From assembly GCF_900604385.1 (NCBI RefSeq), contig NZ_LR027382.1, forward strand, positions 1,947,501-2,011,500: a stretch of 64,000 nucleotides of DNA. The letters are read 5' to 3'. Positions 8,347 through 17,468 of the stretch are shown piece by piece. The notes below the pieces were generated by a model. The model saw nothing but the letters and a program-made list of their open reading frames with translations. It was not told where the DNA came from and searched no databases. The stretch is from Alistipes megaguti (lineage in GTDB: Bacteria; Bacteroidota; Bacteroidia; Bacteroidales; Rikenellaceae). A program made the position numbers and the translations under genes. The first letter of the stretch is position 1; every line of letters starts with the position of its first letter.

Positions 8347-8799
8347 ATGTTAGGCTTTACCCCCTTCAAGAAACACGCGAACAAGTTCAACTATATTCCG
8401 CGCTATTACGACCCCGAAAAGGAGGCCCGTGAACAGCGTCGCGCCGAGTTGCGCGGCGAACGCGCCGAGGATGCCGGCCGCGAATACCGCCCGGGACAGT
8501 ATATCCGTACGCAGCGTGAGGCGCGTGCGGCTCGCCATGCCGGAACCGAGGATCGGGGCCGGATGCGCATCTTCAAGATCGCCGGGGCGGTGGTCCTGAT
8601 GCTGCTGTTCATCTATCTGCTCTATCCGCGGCTGGTCAACTGGATGCTGCAGATGCAGCGGCCCGTGGCGCGGCCCGTACCGGCGGCTCAGGCCGAGGGG
8701 GAGTTCAACCCCTATGCGCCGATTGTCGTCGTCCCGAACGACTATCAGAAGCCGGAGGCTCCGGCCGCCGAGACGTCGGAGAAGCAGGCGGAGGAGTAA
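8347..8799 (+). CDS. Conserved small membrane protein of unknown function
   Basis: The protein has 150 residues. An N-terminal cytosolic part is very rich in Arg and Glu (residues 22-70). One transmembrane segment follows at about 75-94 (FKIAGAVVLMLLFIYLLYP), then a Pro/Ala-rich tail. The start MLGFTPFKKHANKFNYIPRYYDPEKE resembles a Bacteroidetes family often found just upstream of mutL, as here (23 bp to mutL). No enzymatic motif is visible and I cannot assign a function. It probably shares a transcript with mutL. Confidence 0.8.
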   Translation: MLGFTPFKKHANKFNYIPRYYDPEKEAREQRRAELRGERAEDAGREYRPGQYIRTQREARAARHAGTEDRGRMRIFKIAGAVVLMLLFIYLLYPRLVNWMLQMQRPVARPVPAAQAEGEFNPYAPIVVVPNDYQKPEAPAAETSEKQAEE

Positions 8800-8822
8800 T
8801 CGTGTAATCCGTGAGAGAGTAA

Positions 8823-10886
8823 ATGGCAGACAAAATCAGACTGTTGCCCGAAGTGGTCGCCAACCAGATTGCGGCGGGCGAGGTGGTCAACCGGCCTTCG
8901 TCGGTGGTCAAGGAGATGATGGAGAACTCGCTCGATGCGGGGGCCCGGACCGTGAAGGTCAATTTCCGCGACGGCGGCAAGGAGCTTATTCAGATCGTCG
9001 ACGACGGCTGCGGTATGTCGCCCATTGATGCGCGCATGGCCTTCGACCGTCATGCCACGAGCAAAATCAAGGAGGTCGAGGATATCTATGCACTGCATAC
9101 GTTCGGATTTCGCGGCGAGGCGCTGGCCTCGATTGCCGCCGTGTCGCAGGTCGAACTCCGCACGCGGCAGGAGGGCGACGAGATGGGTACGCAGACCGAA
9201 ATCAACGGCGGACAGTTCGTCTCGCAGACGGCGGTGATGTGCCCCGTGGGGTCGCAGTTCTACGTGCGCAACCTCTTCTACAACGTACCGGCCCGGCGGC
9301 GTTTCCTGGACAAGAGTACCACGTCGGCGTCGCAGATCCGCGCTGAATTCCAGCGTATTGCGCTCTGTTATCCGCAGGTGAGCTTCGAACTCTACTCCAA
9401 CGACGCTCCGGTCTACAACCTGCAGCCGGCGTCGCTGGCCGGGCGGATCGTCGATGTGGTGGGACGCCACATCAAGCAGAATCTGCTGGAGGTCGAGGCC
9501 GATACCTCGATTGCCCGCCTCGAAGGCTTCATCGGACGCCCTGCGGCGGCCAAGAAGCGCAATACGGAGCAGTATCTCTTCGTCAACGGCCGCTTCTTCA
9601 AGAGCACCTATCTGGGAAGCGCCATCCTGAAGGGGTATGAAAAGCTGATTCCGGAGAGTTGCCAACCCTCGTATTTCCTCTTCCTGACGATCGATCCCGC
9701 GCGTATCGACGTGAATGTCCATCCGCAGAAGACCGAGATCCGCTTTGCCGACGAGGATGCCGTCTGGCAGATCGTCAACGCCGCCGTGCGCGAGACGCTG
9801 GCCAAGACGGGCGCCGTGCCGATGATGGATTTCGACCGCGAGAGGTCGATGGAGATCCCCGTGCTGCAGAAGGGAGCCGTCTACAGCGAACCGGCCGCCA
9901 TGTCGAATCTGGATTACAACCCCTTCCGCGAGGAGTATATCGATCCGTCGGCTCCCGAACCGACGGTCGACTTTACGGGCTTCGACGTCCCCTACGACGG
10001 GGCGGATGCCCCGTCCAAACCGGTATCGGGGGGTGTGGGCGCACCGCGTGCGGGACGTGTTCCGTCGTTCCTGGGCGGCGGGGCGCTGACTGCGGCCCAG
10101 TCCGACGAGTTTGACGATTTCGAATCGTCGAGCGATTTTCAGCCGGAACCCTCGGACGAGTTCCTCTCGCCGGACGGACTGGCGGCCGCGGATTTTGAGA
10201 TCGTGGCTTCGGGAGCCCCGGTCGGCGATGGGGCGGATGCAGCCTCCCTCGGAGAGAGTTCGCTGGAGTTCATCCCCTCGTCGGCGGAACCCCGCCAGCA
10301 GCAGCTGGAGTTGGCGGAAGGCGTGCAGTTCTCGGATGCGATGCCGCTGCCGGGCGGGTTCATTGCCGCGTTGATCGGCGGCCGTTTCGTCGTGGTTGAC
10401 GTACGCCGGGCCCGCGAACGGATCCTCTATGAGGAGTATCTGCGCATGCTGGGCCACGGTTCGGCCGTCAGCGAGCAACTGCTCTTCCCCGAACGGCTCG
10501 TCCTTTCGCAGGAGGAGTACCGCCTTATGGAGGAGAATGCCGTCGATCTGGCCGCCCTGGGTTTCGACATCGACTTTCGCGGCGGCGGTACCGTCGAGGT
10601 GAAGGGTACGCCGGCCGACATGCCTGCCGATTCGGTCGATCAGCTGCTGTTCGACCTGCTGCAGGCCTTCGCCACACCCGTGTCGCTGGCCGACGTGCGC
10701 CGCGAGAAGATCGCCGCAGCCATGGCTCTCTCGGGATCGAAGAGCATCGTGCGCAACCTCTCGCGCGAGGAGGCGCAGGCGTTGCTCGACCGTCTGTCCG
10801 AGACGGGCAACATCAGCTTCTCGCCCTCGGGCAAGACCCTCATCGCCGAGATCACCCCCGAAGATTTGCGGGCCCGACTGGGATAA
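8823..10886 (+). CDS. mutL: DNA mismatch repair protein MutL
   Basis: The protein has 687 residues. The GHKL ATPase half is intact: NQIAAGEVVNRPSSVVKE, ENSLDAGA, DDGCGM, FDRHATSKI and TFGFRGEAL within residues 13-105. An acidic, Ser/Pro-rich linker spans about 345-490, followed by the dimerisation domain. MutL couples MutS mismatch recognition to strand processing. Where endonuclease-type MutLs carry DQHA(X2)E(X4)E, this protein has DVRRARERILYE from Asp526, so Gln-His-Ala is replaced. The late CPHGRP-type motif reads SPSGKT. Nicking activity is therefore doubtful (inference). A rhomboid gene follows 43 bp later. Confidence 0.95.
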   Translation: MADKIRLLPEVVANQIAAGEVVNRPSSVVKEMMENSLDAGARTVKVNFRDGGKELIQIVDDGCGMSPIDARMAFDRHATSKIKEVEDIYALHTFGFRGEALASIAAVSQVELRTRQEGDEMGTQTEINGGQFVSQTAVMCPVGSQFYVRNLFYNVPARRRFLDKSTTSASQIRAEFQRIALCYPQVSFELYSNDAPVYNLQPASLAGRIVDVVGRHIKQNLLEVEADTSIARLEGFIGRPAAAKKRNTEQYLFVNGRFFKSTYLGSAILKGYEKLIPESCQPSYFLFLTIDPARIDVNVHPQKTEIRFADEDAVWQIVNAAVRETLAKTGAVPMMDFDRERSMEIPVLQKGAVYSEPAAMSNLDYNPFREEYIDPSAPEPTVDFTGFDVPYDGADAPSKPVSGGVGAPRAGRVPSFLGGGALTAAQSDEFDDFESSSDFQPEPSDEFLSPDGLAAADFEIVASGAPVGDGADAASLGESSLEFIPSSAEPRQQQLELAEGVQFSDAMPLPGGFIAALIGGRFVVVDVRRARERILYEEYLRMLGHGSAVSEQLLFPERLVLSQEEYRLMEENAVDLAALGFDIDFRGGGTVEVKGTPADMPADSVDQLLFDLLQAFATPVSLADVRREKIAAAMALSGSKSIVRNLSREEAQALLDRLSETGNISFSPSGKTLIAEITPEDLRARLG

Positions 10887-10902
10887 TCCGGCGGAAAAAA
10901 GT

Positions 10903-10910
10903 TACATTTG
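10903..10910 (+). promoter_or_regulatory. -7 box TACATTTG before the rhomboid gene
   Basis: TACATTTG matches TAnnTTTG and ends 19 bp before ATG 10930. No clear -33 element is visible. Confidence 0.55.
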
Positions 10911-10929
10911 CAAAAATTTGAATTCGTTC

Positions 10930-11544
10930 ATGAACCGTTATTTCCAGACCCCACCGGTAGTCAAGAACCTGATTATCATCAACGCTCTGATCTACCTGGC
11001 GATGGCGCTCATCCCCGAGGCCTACCGCTTCCTGAACCATTACGGAGCGCTTCAGATCGGCCCGCGGATGCTGGGCTATGAATTCCATACCTACCAGTTC
11101 ATTACCTACATGTTCCTCCACGCCAATTTCGAACATGTCTTTTTCAATATGTTCGCACTGTGGATGTTCGGACGTACGCTGGAGTATGATCTGGGTTCGC
11201 GGCGCTTCCTGATCTACTACATGGTCTGCGGCGTGGGTGCGGCGCTGATTCAGGCCGCCATCACCGTGGCCATGGGTCAGCCGATGGCTCTGGTCGGTGC
11301 GTCGGGGGCCGTGATGGGACTGCTGCTGGCCTTCGGCGTGATGTATCCCAATGCCGTGATCATGCTGCTCATCCCGCCCATCCCGATGAAGGCCAAATGG
11401 TTCGTCATCATCTACGCCGTCCTGGAGCTCTTCCTCGGGTGGAGAGGCGTAGGCAACGTGGCCCACTTCGCCCATGTCGGCGGCATGTTGTGGGGATATC
11501 TGATGCTCCAGTGGTGGAAACGCCGCGGTATGATCCGTTTCTGA
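10930..11544 (+). CDS. Rhomboid family intramembrane serine protease
   Basis: The 204-residue protein has six hydrophobic segments and cleaves substrates within the inner membrane. The catalytic serine is Ser125 in LVGASGAVMG and the catalytic histidine is His182 in AHFAHVGGM. The structural HANFEHVFFNMFALWMFG motif lies at 64-81. TTG 10918 is also in frame and would add four residues; ATG 10930 is preferred because it sits at normal distance from the -7 box. The stop is 3 bp before the next start, so the EEP-family gene is cotranscribed. The substrate is unknown. Confidence 0.92.
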   Translation: MNRYFQTPPVVKNLIIINALIYLAMALIPEAYRFLNHYGALQIGPRMLGYEFHTYQFITYMFLHANFEHVFFNMFALWMFGRTLEYDLGSRRFLIYYMVCGVGAALIQAAITVAMGQPMALVGASGAVMGLLLAFGVMYPNAVIMLLIPPIPMKAKWFVIIYAVLELFLGWRGVGNVAHFAHVGGMLWGYLMLQWWKRRGMIRF

Positions 11545-11547
11545 AAG

Positions 11548-12696
11548 ATGGCCTCCGAGTACTACAGCGGTTACGGCGAGCGGCCGGCCGCAAAACGACG
11601 CCGCAGCTGGATCGTCTGGCTGTTGGATGGCGCGATGACGCTGCTCTCGGCCGTGGTGGCCGTGGTGCTGGTGCTGACCTATCTGGTCCCCTATGTTGAT
11701 CCGGCCCGCGTGTGGTTCTTTCCGGTGCTGGGACTCGCGGCACCGATCACCTATGTGGCTGGTGTCATTCTGATGTTCTACTGGATCATCCGCTGGCGCT
11801 GGCTGAGGGCCGGCATGATGATTCTGATCGTTGTGATCGGTCTGTTCAAGGTCTCGCTCTTCTGGCGCCCCGAGATCCGGCGCACTTACGAACAGACGGA
11901 GGATTTCGACCGCGGAACCTTCAAGGTGATGACCTACAACGTCCGCAGTTTTTACGGTGAAAACGGCCACAGCAGCGTTGGCGACATCCTGCGGCTGATC
12001 GACGAACAGGATCCCGACGTGATCTGCCTGCAGGAGTTCAATGCCCGGCTGGCGGCGCGTTCGGAGAAGTTTGCGCTGCTGGATGAACGTTACGAAAGTG
12101 CCGGCTTCGGGCGTACGTCGGCCCCCGATTCGGCCTACGAGGCTCCGCTGGCGGTGCTGAGCAAGTTCCGGATCCTGCGCTCGGGAACGGTGCTGACTCC
12201 CGCCTCGTCGGTGTGGGTCGACCTGCTGGTGGGCGAGGACACGGTGCGCGTCTTCAACAACCACCTCCGCTCGACGGCCATCAATGCCTCGGACAACCGC
12301 TACATCACCGAGCACCGCTTCCTCTCGGATACGGCCCGCGAGACGAAGATCCGCAGCATCGTCGACCGCCTGCGTGACAACAGCGTGCTGCGCGCCGCAC
12401 AGGTTGACAGCATCGCCCGCGTGATCGACGACACCCGCACGCGGATCCTGGTCTGCGGCGATTTCAACGATACGCCCGTTTCGTATGTCTACCGCAAGAT
12501 GGCCCGCGGACTGCGCGACGCCTTCCGCAGTTGCGGATCGGGCTATTCGCATACGTTCCGCGGCTTCTACAACACACTGCGCATCGACTATGTGCTGTGC
12601 GGCGGTCTGGAACCGATCACCTACGAAACCATTCCCGTAGATTATTCGGACCACCATCCGGTGCTGGTGCGGATGAAGAAATCGGAGGAGGATTGA
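11548..12696 (+). CDS. Membrane-anchored endonuclease/exonuclease/phosphatase family protein
   Basis: The protein has 382 residues. The first 95 or so contain three hydrophobic segments that anchor it in the inner membrane. The rest is an EEP (DNase I-like) domain: VMTYNVRSFYG, DVICLQEFN with the metal-binding Glu, CGDFNDTP, and the terminal YSDHHPVLV with the conserved Asp-His pair. Such domains hydrolyse phosphodiester or phosphate-ester bonds in nucleic acids, phospholipids or inositol phosphates. The substrate cannot be told from sequence. The gene starts 3 bp after the rhomboid stop, an arrangement common in Bacteroidales. Confidence 0.87.
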   Translation: MASEYYSGYGERPAAKRRRSWIVWLLDGAMTLLSAVVAVVLVLTYLVPYVDPARVWFFPVLGLAAPITYVAGVILMFYWIIRWRWLRAGMMILIVVIGLFKVSLFWRPEIRRTYEQTEDFDRGTFKVMTYNVRSFYGENGHSSVGDILRLIDEQDPDVICLQEFNARLAARSEKFALLDERYESAGFGRTSAPDSAYEAPLAVLSKFRILRSGTVLTPASSVWVDLLVGEDTVRVFNNHLRSTAINASDNRYITEHRFLSDTARETKIRSIVDRLRDNSVLRAAQVDSIARVIDDTRTRILVCGDFNDTPVSYVYRKMARGLRDAFRSCGSGYSHTFRGFYNTLRIDYVLCGGLEPITYETIPVDYSDHHPVLVRMKKSEED

Positions 12697-12745
12697 GCGA
12701 GCCCGATAACCCTGAATTGCAAGATAACCCTAAAAATAGAAAACT

Positions 12746-13195
12746 ATGATTCTGGATTCTTTGAAAAACAGCGCACTCTACTACGGCGTACATCCGCGCA
12801 TGAAGAAGGCCTTCGAACTGATCGCCTCGACCGACTGGACGAAGGTGGAGCCCGGTATTCACGAGCTCGACGGCCGGGATATCTACGTCAACGTCCAGGA
12901 GCGCTTGCTCAAACTGAAGAAGGATGCCAAACTCGAGGTGCACAACGAGTATATCGACATCCAGGTGCTCGTCAGCGGCACGTGCGAATCGTTCGGCTGG
13001 AGCGAGCGCAAGGATCTCTGCAAACCGCAGTCGGAGTTCAACAAGGAGAAGGATATTCAGCTCTTCGACGATGAGCCCCAGACCTACTATACGCTTCGTC
13101 CGGGCCAGTTTACGGTGCTCTTCCCCGAGGACGGACACGCTCCGATGGTGGGCGAGGGGACTGTGCGCAAGATCATCGTCAAGGTGCGCCTGTAG
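12746..13195 (+). CDS. YhcH/YjgK/YiaL family (DUF386) cupin-like protein
   Basis: The protein has 149 residues and matches the YhcH/EbgC family along its full length: EPGIHELDGRDIYVNVQ, EVHNEYIDIQVLVSG, FTVLFPEDGHAPMV and IIVKV. Members are beta-sandwich proteins linked to sialic acid or beta-galactoside catabolism, some with anomerase activity. The conserved metal-site residues (HNEYID Glu and Asp, DGHAP His) are present. No sugar genes are adjacent, so the substrate is open. It starts 49 bp after the EEP gene and ends before a strong terminator. Confidence 0.88.
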   Translation: MILDSLKNSALYYGVHPRMKKAFELIASTDWTKVEPGIHELDGRDIYVNVQERLLKLKKDAKLEVHNEYIDIQVLVSGTCESFGWSERKDLCKPQSEFNKEKDIQLFDDEPQTYYTLRPGQFTVLFPEDGHAPMVGEGTVRKIIVKVRL

Positions 13196-13251
13196 TTCCG
13201 CGCGGGCGGGAAGGGGCTGATTCCTTCTCTTCTGATGGAAAAACGCTCATG

Positions 13252-13286
13252 AAAACCCTGCTGTCTTTGGGCAGCAGGGGTTTTTG
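13252..13286 (+). terminator. Terminator after the YhcH gene
   Basis: AAAACCCTGCTG (13252-13263) pairs with CAGCAGGGGTTTT (13272 onward), then T-rich sequence. It closes the mutL-to-YhcH block. Confidence 0.85.
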
Positions 13287-13414
13287 TATGGGAAGGTGGT
13301 TGCGGAAGAGCGGGAGTCGGTCCGTATCAGAGGCGGGTGCCGGGCGGCATCGGACGGGTGTAGGGCCGTATCGGATGGGCACCGGGTCCGCTTTCCGCAC
13401 CCTCTTCCGGAGTG

Positions 13415-14593
13415 TCAGGCCACGGCGGGGCGGGACGAGTGGCGCACTCCGAAGCGGATGCAGAGCCACGAGCAAAGGGCGCAGACCACGAAGACCGTAC
13501 CCGTCGAGAGAAGCGTGTTGCCCATGCCGACGAGCGGCGAGACCACACCTCCGAAGGCGAAGCAGACGGCTCCCAGCAGGGCCGAACCTGTTCCGGCCTG
13601 TTCGCGGGCGGCCTCCATGGCCAGTGCCGTCGAGGAGGTGAAGGTGAGGCCCATGGCGAAGAGCAGTGCAAAGAGCAGCATCTCGTAGGTCCAGAATCCG
13701 CAACCCGATGCCAGCGCAATGGCTTCGGCTGCGGCGAAGAGGATCATGCCCCGGCAGCCCGTGCGCGTACAGCGTTCGGGCGAGCGGAACTTCACCGAGA
13801 GGGCAGCAGCCGTACCGATCGAGATGGCGTTGATGGCGAAGCAGATACTGAATTCGAAGGCCGAGAAGCCGTAGTGCTGCTGGACGATGAAGGGTGACGA
13901 GGCGATGTAGGCGAAGAGGACACCCTGTGCGAATCCGAGCTGGAGCGTGTAGGCGCGGTAGCGGCGGTTGCGGAGGACGGTGGCGAAGCCGTGCAGCAGA
14001 TCGTCCCAGCCGACCCGGCTGCGGCGCTCCAGCGGCAGTGATTCGCGCAGGCGATAGCTGCCGGCAAGAAGGACGACACCCAGCGCGAGCAGGATGCAGA
14101 AGATGCCCCGCCAGCCGATCGAGTCGCTGAGCGTACCGCCGACGATCGGGGCCACGACCGGGGCCACGCCGTTCACGGCACCGATCAGGGCCAGCATGCG
14201 GGCCAGATCCTGGCCGGCGAAGCGGTCCGTGGCTACCGAGCGTGAGATGACGATGCCGCCGGCTCCGGCCACGCCCTGCAGCAGACGCAGGGCGATGACC
14301 TGACTGATGTCGGTGGCGAACAGGCAGAGCAGCGTGGCGGCAATGAAGAGCCACATGGCTGCCAGCAGCGGGCGGCGACGTCCGTACTTGTCGCTCAGCG
14401 GGCCGAAGAGCAGCTGTCCGACGGCCAGGCCGATCATGCTGGTTGTCAGTCCCATCTGCACGAGCGACGACGAGGTGTGGAAATAGCCCGTCATGGCGGG
14501 GAGCGTCGGCAGGTACATGTCCGTCACAAAGGGGCCGAACGCCGTAAGCATACCCAGCAGAACGAGCAGAAAGAGTTTGCTGTTGTTGTTCAT
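13415..14593 (-). CDS. MFS multidrug efflux transporter, Bcr/CflA type
   Basis: The 392-residue inner-membrane protein has twelve predicted helices. TDMYLPTLPAM in helix 1 and GQLLFGPLSDKYGRRRPLL in the first cytoplasmic loop are diagnostic of the Bcr/CflA drug:H+ antiporter group, which exports bicyclomycin, chloramphenicol or related compounds. The frame is open 79 codons further upstream, but ATG 14593 (MNNNSKLFLLVLLG) lies just after a -7 box and begins at the first helix. It is divergent from nothing: ugd, on the same strand, ends about 150 bp upstream. Substrate is not predictable. Confidence 0.88.
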   Translation of the reverse strand: MNNNSKLFLLVLLGMLTAFGPFVTDMYLPTLPAMTGYFHTSSSLVQMGLTTSMIGLAVGQLLFGPLSDKYGRRRPLLAAMWLFIAATLLCLFATDISQVIALRLLQGVAGAGGIVISRSVATDRFAGQDLARMLALIGAVNGVAPVVAPIVGGTLSDSIGWRGIFCILLALGVVLLAGSYRLRESLPLERRSRVGWDDLLHGFATVLRNRRYRAYTLQLGFAQGVLFAYIASSPFIVQQHYGFSAFEFSICFAINAISIGTAAALSVKFRSPERCTRTGCRGMILFAAAEAIALASGCGFWTYEMLLFALLFAMGLTFTSSTALAMEAAREQAGTGSALLGAVCFAFGGVVSPLVGMGNTLLSTGTVFVVCALCSWLCIRFGVRHSSRPAVA

Positions 14594-14612
14594 TCCGTAC
14601 AAATTTTCGTTG

Positions 14613-14620
14613 CAAAAGTA
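14613..14620 (-). promoter_or_regulatory. -7 box TACTTTTG of the MFS gene
   Basis: CAAAAGTA on the plus strand reads TACTTTTG on the minus strand and ends 19 bp before the ATG. No clear -33 match. Confidence 0.6.
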
Positions 14621-14747
14621 CACTGGATTTTCCCGGTGCGAGTAGTCGTTTGTTGCCCGGTTTTGTCGCATTTCGGAACAAGAAGGAGGATTCCGGAACA
14701 CGTCGTCTCCGAAATCCTCCTTCCAGGGGGAAGCTCTCTCTGTCGGG

Positions 14748-16061
14748 CTATTTGCCGATACCGAAGTAGCGGAATCCGGCGGCCCGGACCTCCTCCCTGT
14801 CGTAGATGTTGCGTCCGTCGACCACCACATCGCCGCGCATCATCTCGCGCAGGCGGCCCCAGTCGGGCATGCGGAACTCCTTCCACTCGGTGAGCAGCGC
14901 CACGGCATCGGCCCCCATGGCTGCTTCGTACATCGTCCGGGCCGGGAGCACCTCCAGATCGCTCCGCCGGCGGAGAAACTCCGTCACGGCCACCGGATCG
15001 CAGATCCGCACCTCGGCACCGGCGCCGACCAGACGCGTGATGACCTCCGTGGCCGGGGCTTCGCGGATATCGTCCGTCTCGGGCTTGAAGGCGACCCCCC
15101 AAATGGCCACGCGACGTCCGTGCAGATCGCCCAGCGCGGCGTGCAGCTTCTCGAAGACGACGCTCTTCTGTGCCTCGTTGACCCGTTCGACCGCTTCGAT
15201 GACCTGCATCGTGTAGCCGTGTTGGCGGGCCGTGGCGGCCAGCGCCTTGACATCCTTCGGGAAGCACGAACCGCCGTAGCCGCATCCCGGATAGAGGAAT
15301 TTGTTGCCGATACGGGTGTCGGAGCCGATCCCCTTGCGGACCATCCCGACATCGGCCCCCACGCGGTCACAGAGGTTGGCGATCTCGTTCATGAACGAGA
15401 TACGGGTGGCCAGCATGGCGTTGGCGGCGTATTTGGTCATCTCGGCCGAGGCGATGTCCATGAACAGCACGCGGAAGTTGTTGATCAGGAAGGGTCGGTA
15501 GAGACGGGCCATCAGGTCGCGGGCCCGCTGGCTGTCGACCCCCACCACCACGCGGTCGGGTGACATGAAATCCTTGATGGCGGCCCCCTCCTTCAGAAAT
15601 TCGGGGTTCGAGGCGACGTCGAAGGGCACCTGGCAGCCGCGTCGGTCCAGCTCTTCGCGGATGATCGTGCGGATGCGGTCGGCCGTGCCTACGGGAACGG
15701 TGCTCTTCGTGACGAGCAGCGTGTAGCGGTTGATGTGCTGTCCGAAGGTGCGTGCGACGCTCATCACCTGGTTCAGATCGGCGCTGCCGTCGGCTCCCGG
15801 CGGGGTTCCGACCGCCGAGAAGACCACCTCGACGCGGTCGAGACACTCCGCCAGATCGGTCGTGAAGTGGAGCCGTCCGGCTGCGGTGTTGCGGCGCACC
15901 AGCTCCTCCAGCCCCGGTTCGTAGATCGGAATCTGTCCGCTGCGAAGCGCTTCGATCTTTCCGCGGTCGGTGTCCACGCAGGTGATGTCGAGGCCCATCT
16001 CCGCAAAGCAGGCCCCCGACACCAGTCCGACGTATCCCGTTCCGACGATGGCGATTCTCAT
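14748..16061 (-). CDS. ugd: UDP-glucose 6-dehydrogenase
   Basis: The 437-residue cytoplasmic enzyme oxidises UDP-glucose to UDP-glucuronate with two NAD+, feeding capsule or LPS sugars. The Rossmann start is MRIAIVGTGYVGLVSGACFAEMG. ITKST-type motif VTKSTVPVGT and SNPEFLKEGAA follow. The catalytic cysteine is Cys266 in GYGGSCFPKD. The C-terminal UDP-binding domain (VAIWGVAFKPETDDIREAP) is complete. The start lies 2 bp downstream of the FprA-like gene's stop, so the two form an operon although their biochemical link is not obvious. Confidence 0.94.
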   Translation of the reverse strand: MRIAIVGTGYVGLVSGACFAEMGLDITCVDTDRGKIEALRSGQIPIYEPGLEELVRRNTAAGRLHFTTDLAECLDRVEVVFSAVGTPPGADGSADLNQVMSVARTFGQHINRYTLLVTKSTVPVGTADRIRTIIREELDRRGCQVPFDVASNPEFLKEGAAIKDFMSPDRVVVGVDSQRARDLMARLYRPFLINNFRVLFMDIASAEMTKYAANAMLATRISFMNEIANLCDRVGADVGMVRKGIGSDTRIGNKFLYPGCGYGGSCFPKDVKALAATARQHGYTMQVIEAVERVNEAQKSVVFEKLHAALGDLHGRRVAIWGVAFKPETDDIREAPATEVITRLVGAGAEVRICDPVAVTEFLRRRSDLEVLPARTMYEAAMGADAVALLTEWKEFRMPDWGRLREMMRGDVVVDGRNIYDREEVRAAGFRYFGIGK

Positions 16062-16063
16062 CC

Positions 16064-17260
16064 TCAGGCCTTGTTACGGAGTTTTTCGGCGACGTTGCAG
16101 GCCAGTGCGTGGCAGGCGTCGAACATCTTCTCGCCGAAGCCCTGCCGCATCTCGATGGGGTCGCACAGCGTCTCCCACTTCATCTTCTGGGCGAATTCAC
16201 CCAGCAGACGTACCGAGGCTCCGGCCCAGTTGAACGACCCGAACCAGCCGAAGCGGCGCTGCGGGATGCAACGTGCGGCCAGTTTGTCGAGCAGTTCGCC
16301 CACGGGCGGGAAGAGTCCGCCGTTGTAGGTCGGGCCGCCGACGAGCAGCGTGTCGAAGCGGAAGACGTCACGCAGCACGACCGACGGATCGGCATACGAG
16401 AGGTTGTAGAGACGGATGTTGCGGACGCCTGCGGACACTAGTTCCCGGGCGATGCGCTCGGCCAGTTGTTCGGTGTTGCCGTACATCGAGGCGTAGGCGA
16501 TCACCACGCCCGGCTCACCCTCGTAGCGGCTCATGCGGTCGTAGAGATCCAGCACGCGGTCGATGTGCTGCTGCCAGACGGGACCGTGGGTCGGGCAGAT
16601 CGTCCGCACGGGCAGCGTCGCGAGTTTCTGCAGGGCCTTCTGCACCGGAGCTCCGTATTTGCCGACGATGCAGGCGTAATAGCGGCGCATCTCGTCCCAA
16701 TAGCGCTCGGCGTCGACCTGCGAGTCGGTGATTCCGCCGTCGAGGGCTCCGAACGTACCCATGGCATCCCCCGAGAAGAGGGTCTGCTCTTCGGCACACC
16801 ACGTGACCATCGTCTCGGGCCAGTGGACCATCGGGATCATGTGGAACGAAAGGCTCTTGCCATCGCCCAGATCGAGCGTCGAGCCCTCCTTGACCTCGAT
16901 GGCGTTTCCCTTCACGCCGTAGTATCCCTCGACCATCTGCAGGGCCTTGGCATTGGCGACGAGCTGCAGGTCGGGGTAGATGCGGCGCAGGGTGGCGATC
17001 GACGACGAGTGGTCGGGTTCCATGTGGTTGATGACCAGGTAGTCGATCCGGCGGTCGCCGATCACTTCGCGGATGTTGGCTTCGAGACGGCTGCCGAATG
17101 CCTCCTCGACGGTGTCGATCAGGGCGATCTTCTCGCCCACGACCAGATATGCGTTGTAGGAAACCCCTTGCGGGAGCGACCAGAGACCCTCGAAACGGGT
17201 CGTCGTGCGGTCGTTGACGCCGACATAGTGAATGCCGGGAACAATTTCAGTAATTGCCAT
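16064..17260 (-). CDS. FprA family A-type flavoprotein (flavodiiron protein)
   Basis: The 398-residue protein pairs a metallo-beta-lactamase-like diiron domain (residues 1-250; INHMEPDHSSS carries HxExDH, and VHWPETMV, SGDAMGTFG and CPTHGPVW supply other ligands) with a flavodoxin domain (about 255-398; VIAYASMYGNTEQLA binds FMN). Flavodiiron proteins reduce O2 to water or NO to N2O in anaerobes and thus protect against oxygen or nitrosative stress. ATG 17260 is used because it begins MAITEIVPGIHYVGV; an upstream in-frame start would overlap the promoter. It heads a two-gene unit with ugd. Confidence 0.92.
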   Translation of the reverse strand: MAITEIVPGIHYVGVNDRTTTRFEGLWSLPQGVSYNAYLVVGEKIALIDTVEEAFGSRLEANIREVIGDRRIDYLVINHMEPDHSSSIATLRRIYPDLQLVANAKALQMVEGYYGVKGNAIEVKEGSTLDLGDGKSLSFHMIPMVHWPETMVTWCAEEQTLFSGDAMGTFGALDGGITDSQVDAERYWDEMRRYYACIVGKYGAPVQKALQKLATLPVRTICPTHGPVWQQHIDRVLDLYDRMSRYEGEPGVVIAYASMYGNTEQLAERIARELVSAGVRNIRLYNLSYADPSVVLRDVFRFDTLLVGGPTYNGGLFPPVGELLDKLAARCIPQRRFGWFGSFNWAGASVRLLGEFAQKMKWETLCDPIEMRQGFGEKMFDACHALACNVAEKLRNKA

Positions 17261-17285
17261 AAAAGGGTATGTTAAATTTTTGCCG

Positions 17286-17293
17286 CAAAGGTA
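17286..17293 (-). promoter_or_regulatory. -7 box TACCTTTG of the FprA-ugd unit
   Basis: CAAAGGTA on the plus strand is a perfect TAnnTTTG on the minus strand, 25 bp before the flavoprotein ATG. Confidence 0.65.
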
Positions 17294-17468
17294 CGAAAAA
17301 AAACGCAAAACAACTCGTTGTTTTTGCGGGCATTCTCAAAATCCGTGCGGTTTCGGCCCCGGCCCGGGGTGTTGTTGCATGCCGGGACTGCAGGGCCGCA
17401 TCCTCGGAAGGGGCCGGGAGTGGGATGAGAGTCTTATCTTCGGGGTTTTTCAAACCTATTATTATGTT

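Noticed and set aside
10918..10929. TTG start for the rhomboid gene
   Set aside because: It adds only four residues; ATG 10930 is at a better distance from the -7 box and begins the conserved MNRYF.
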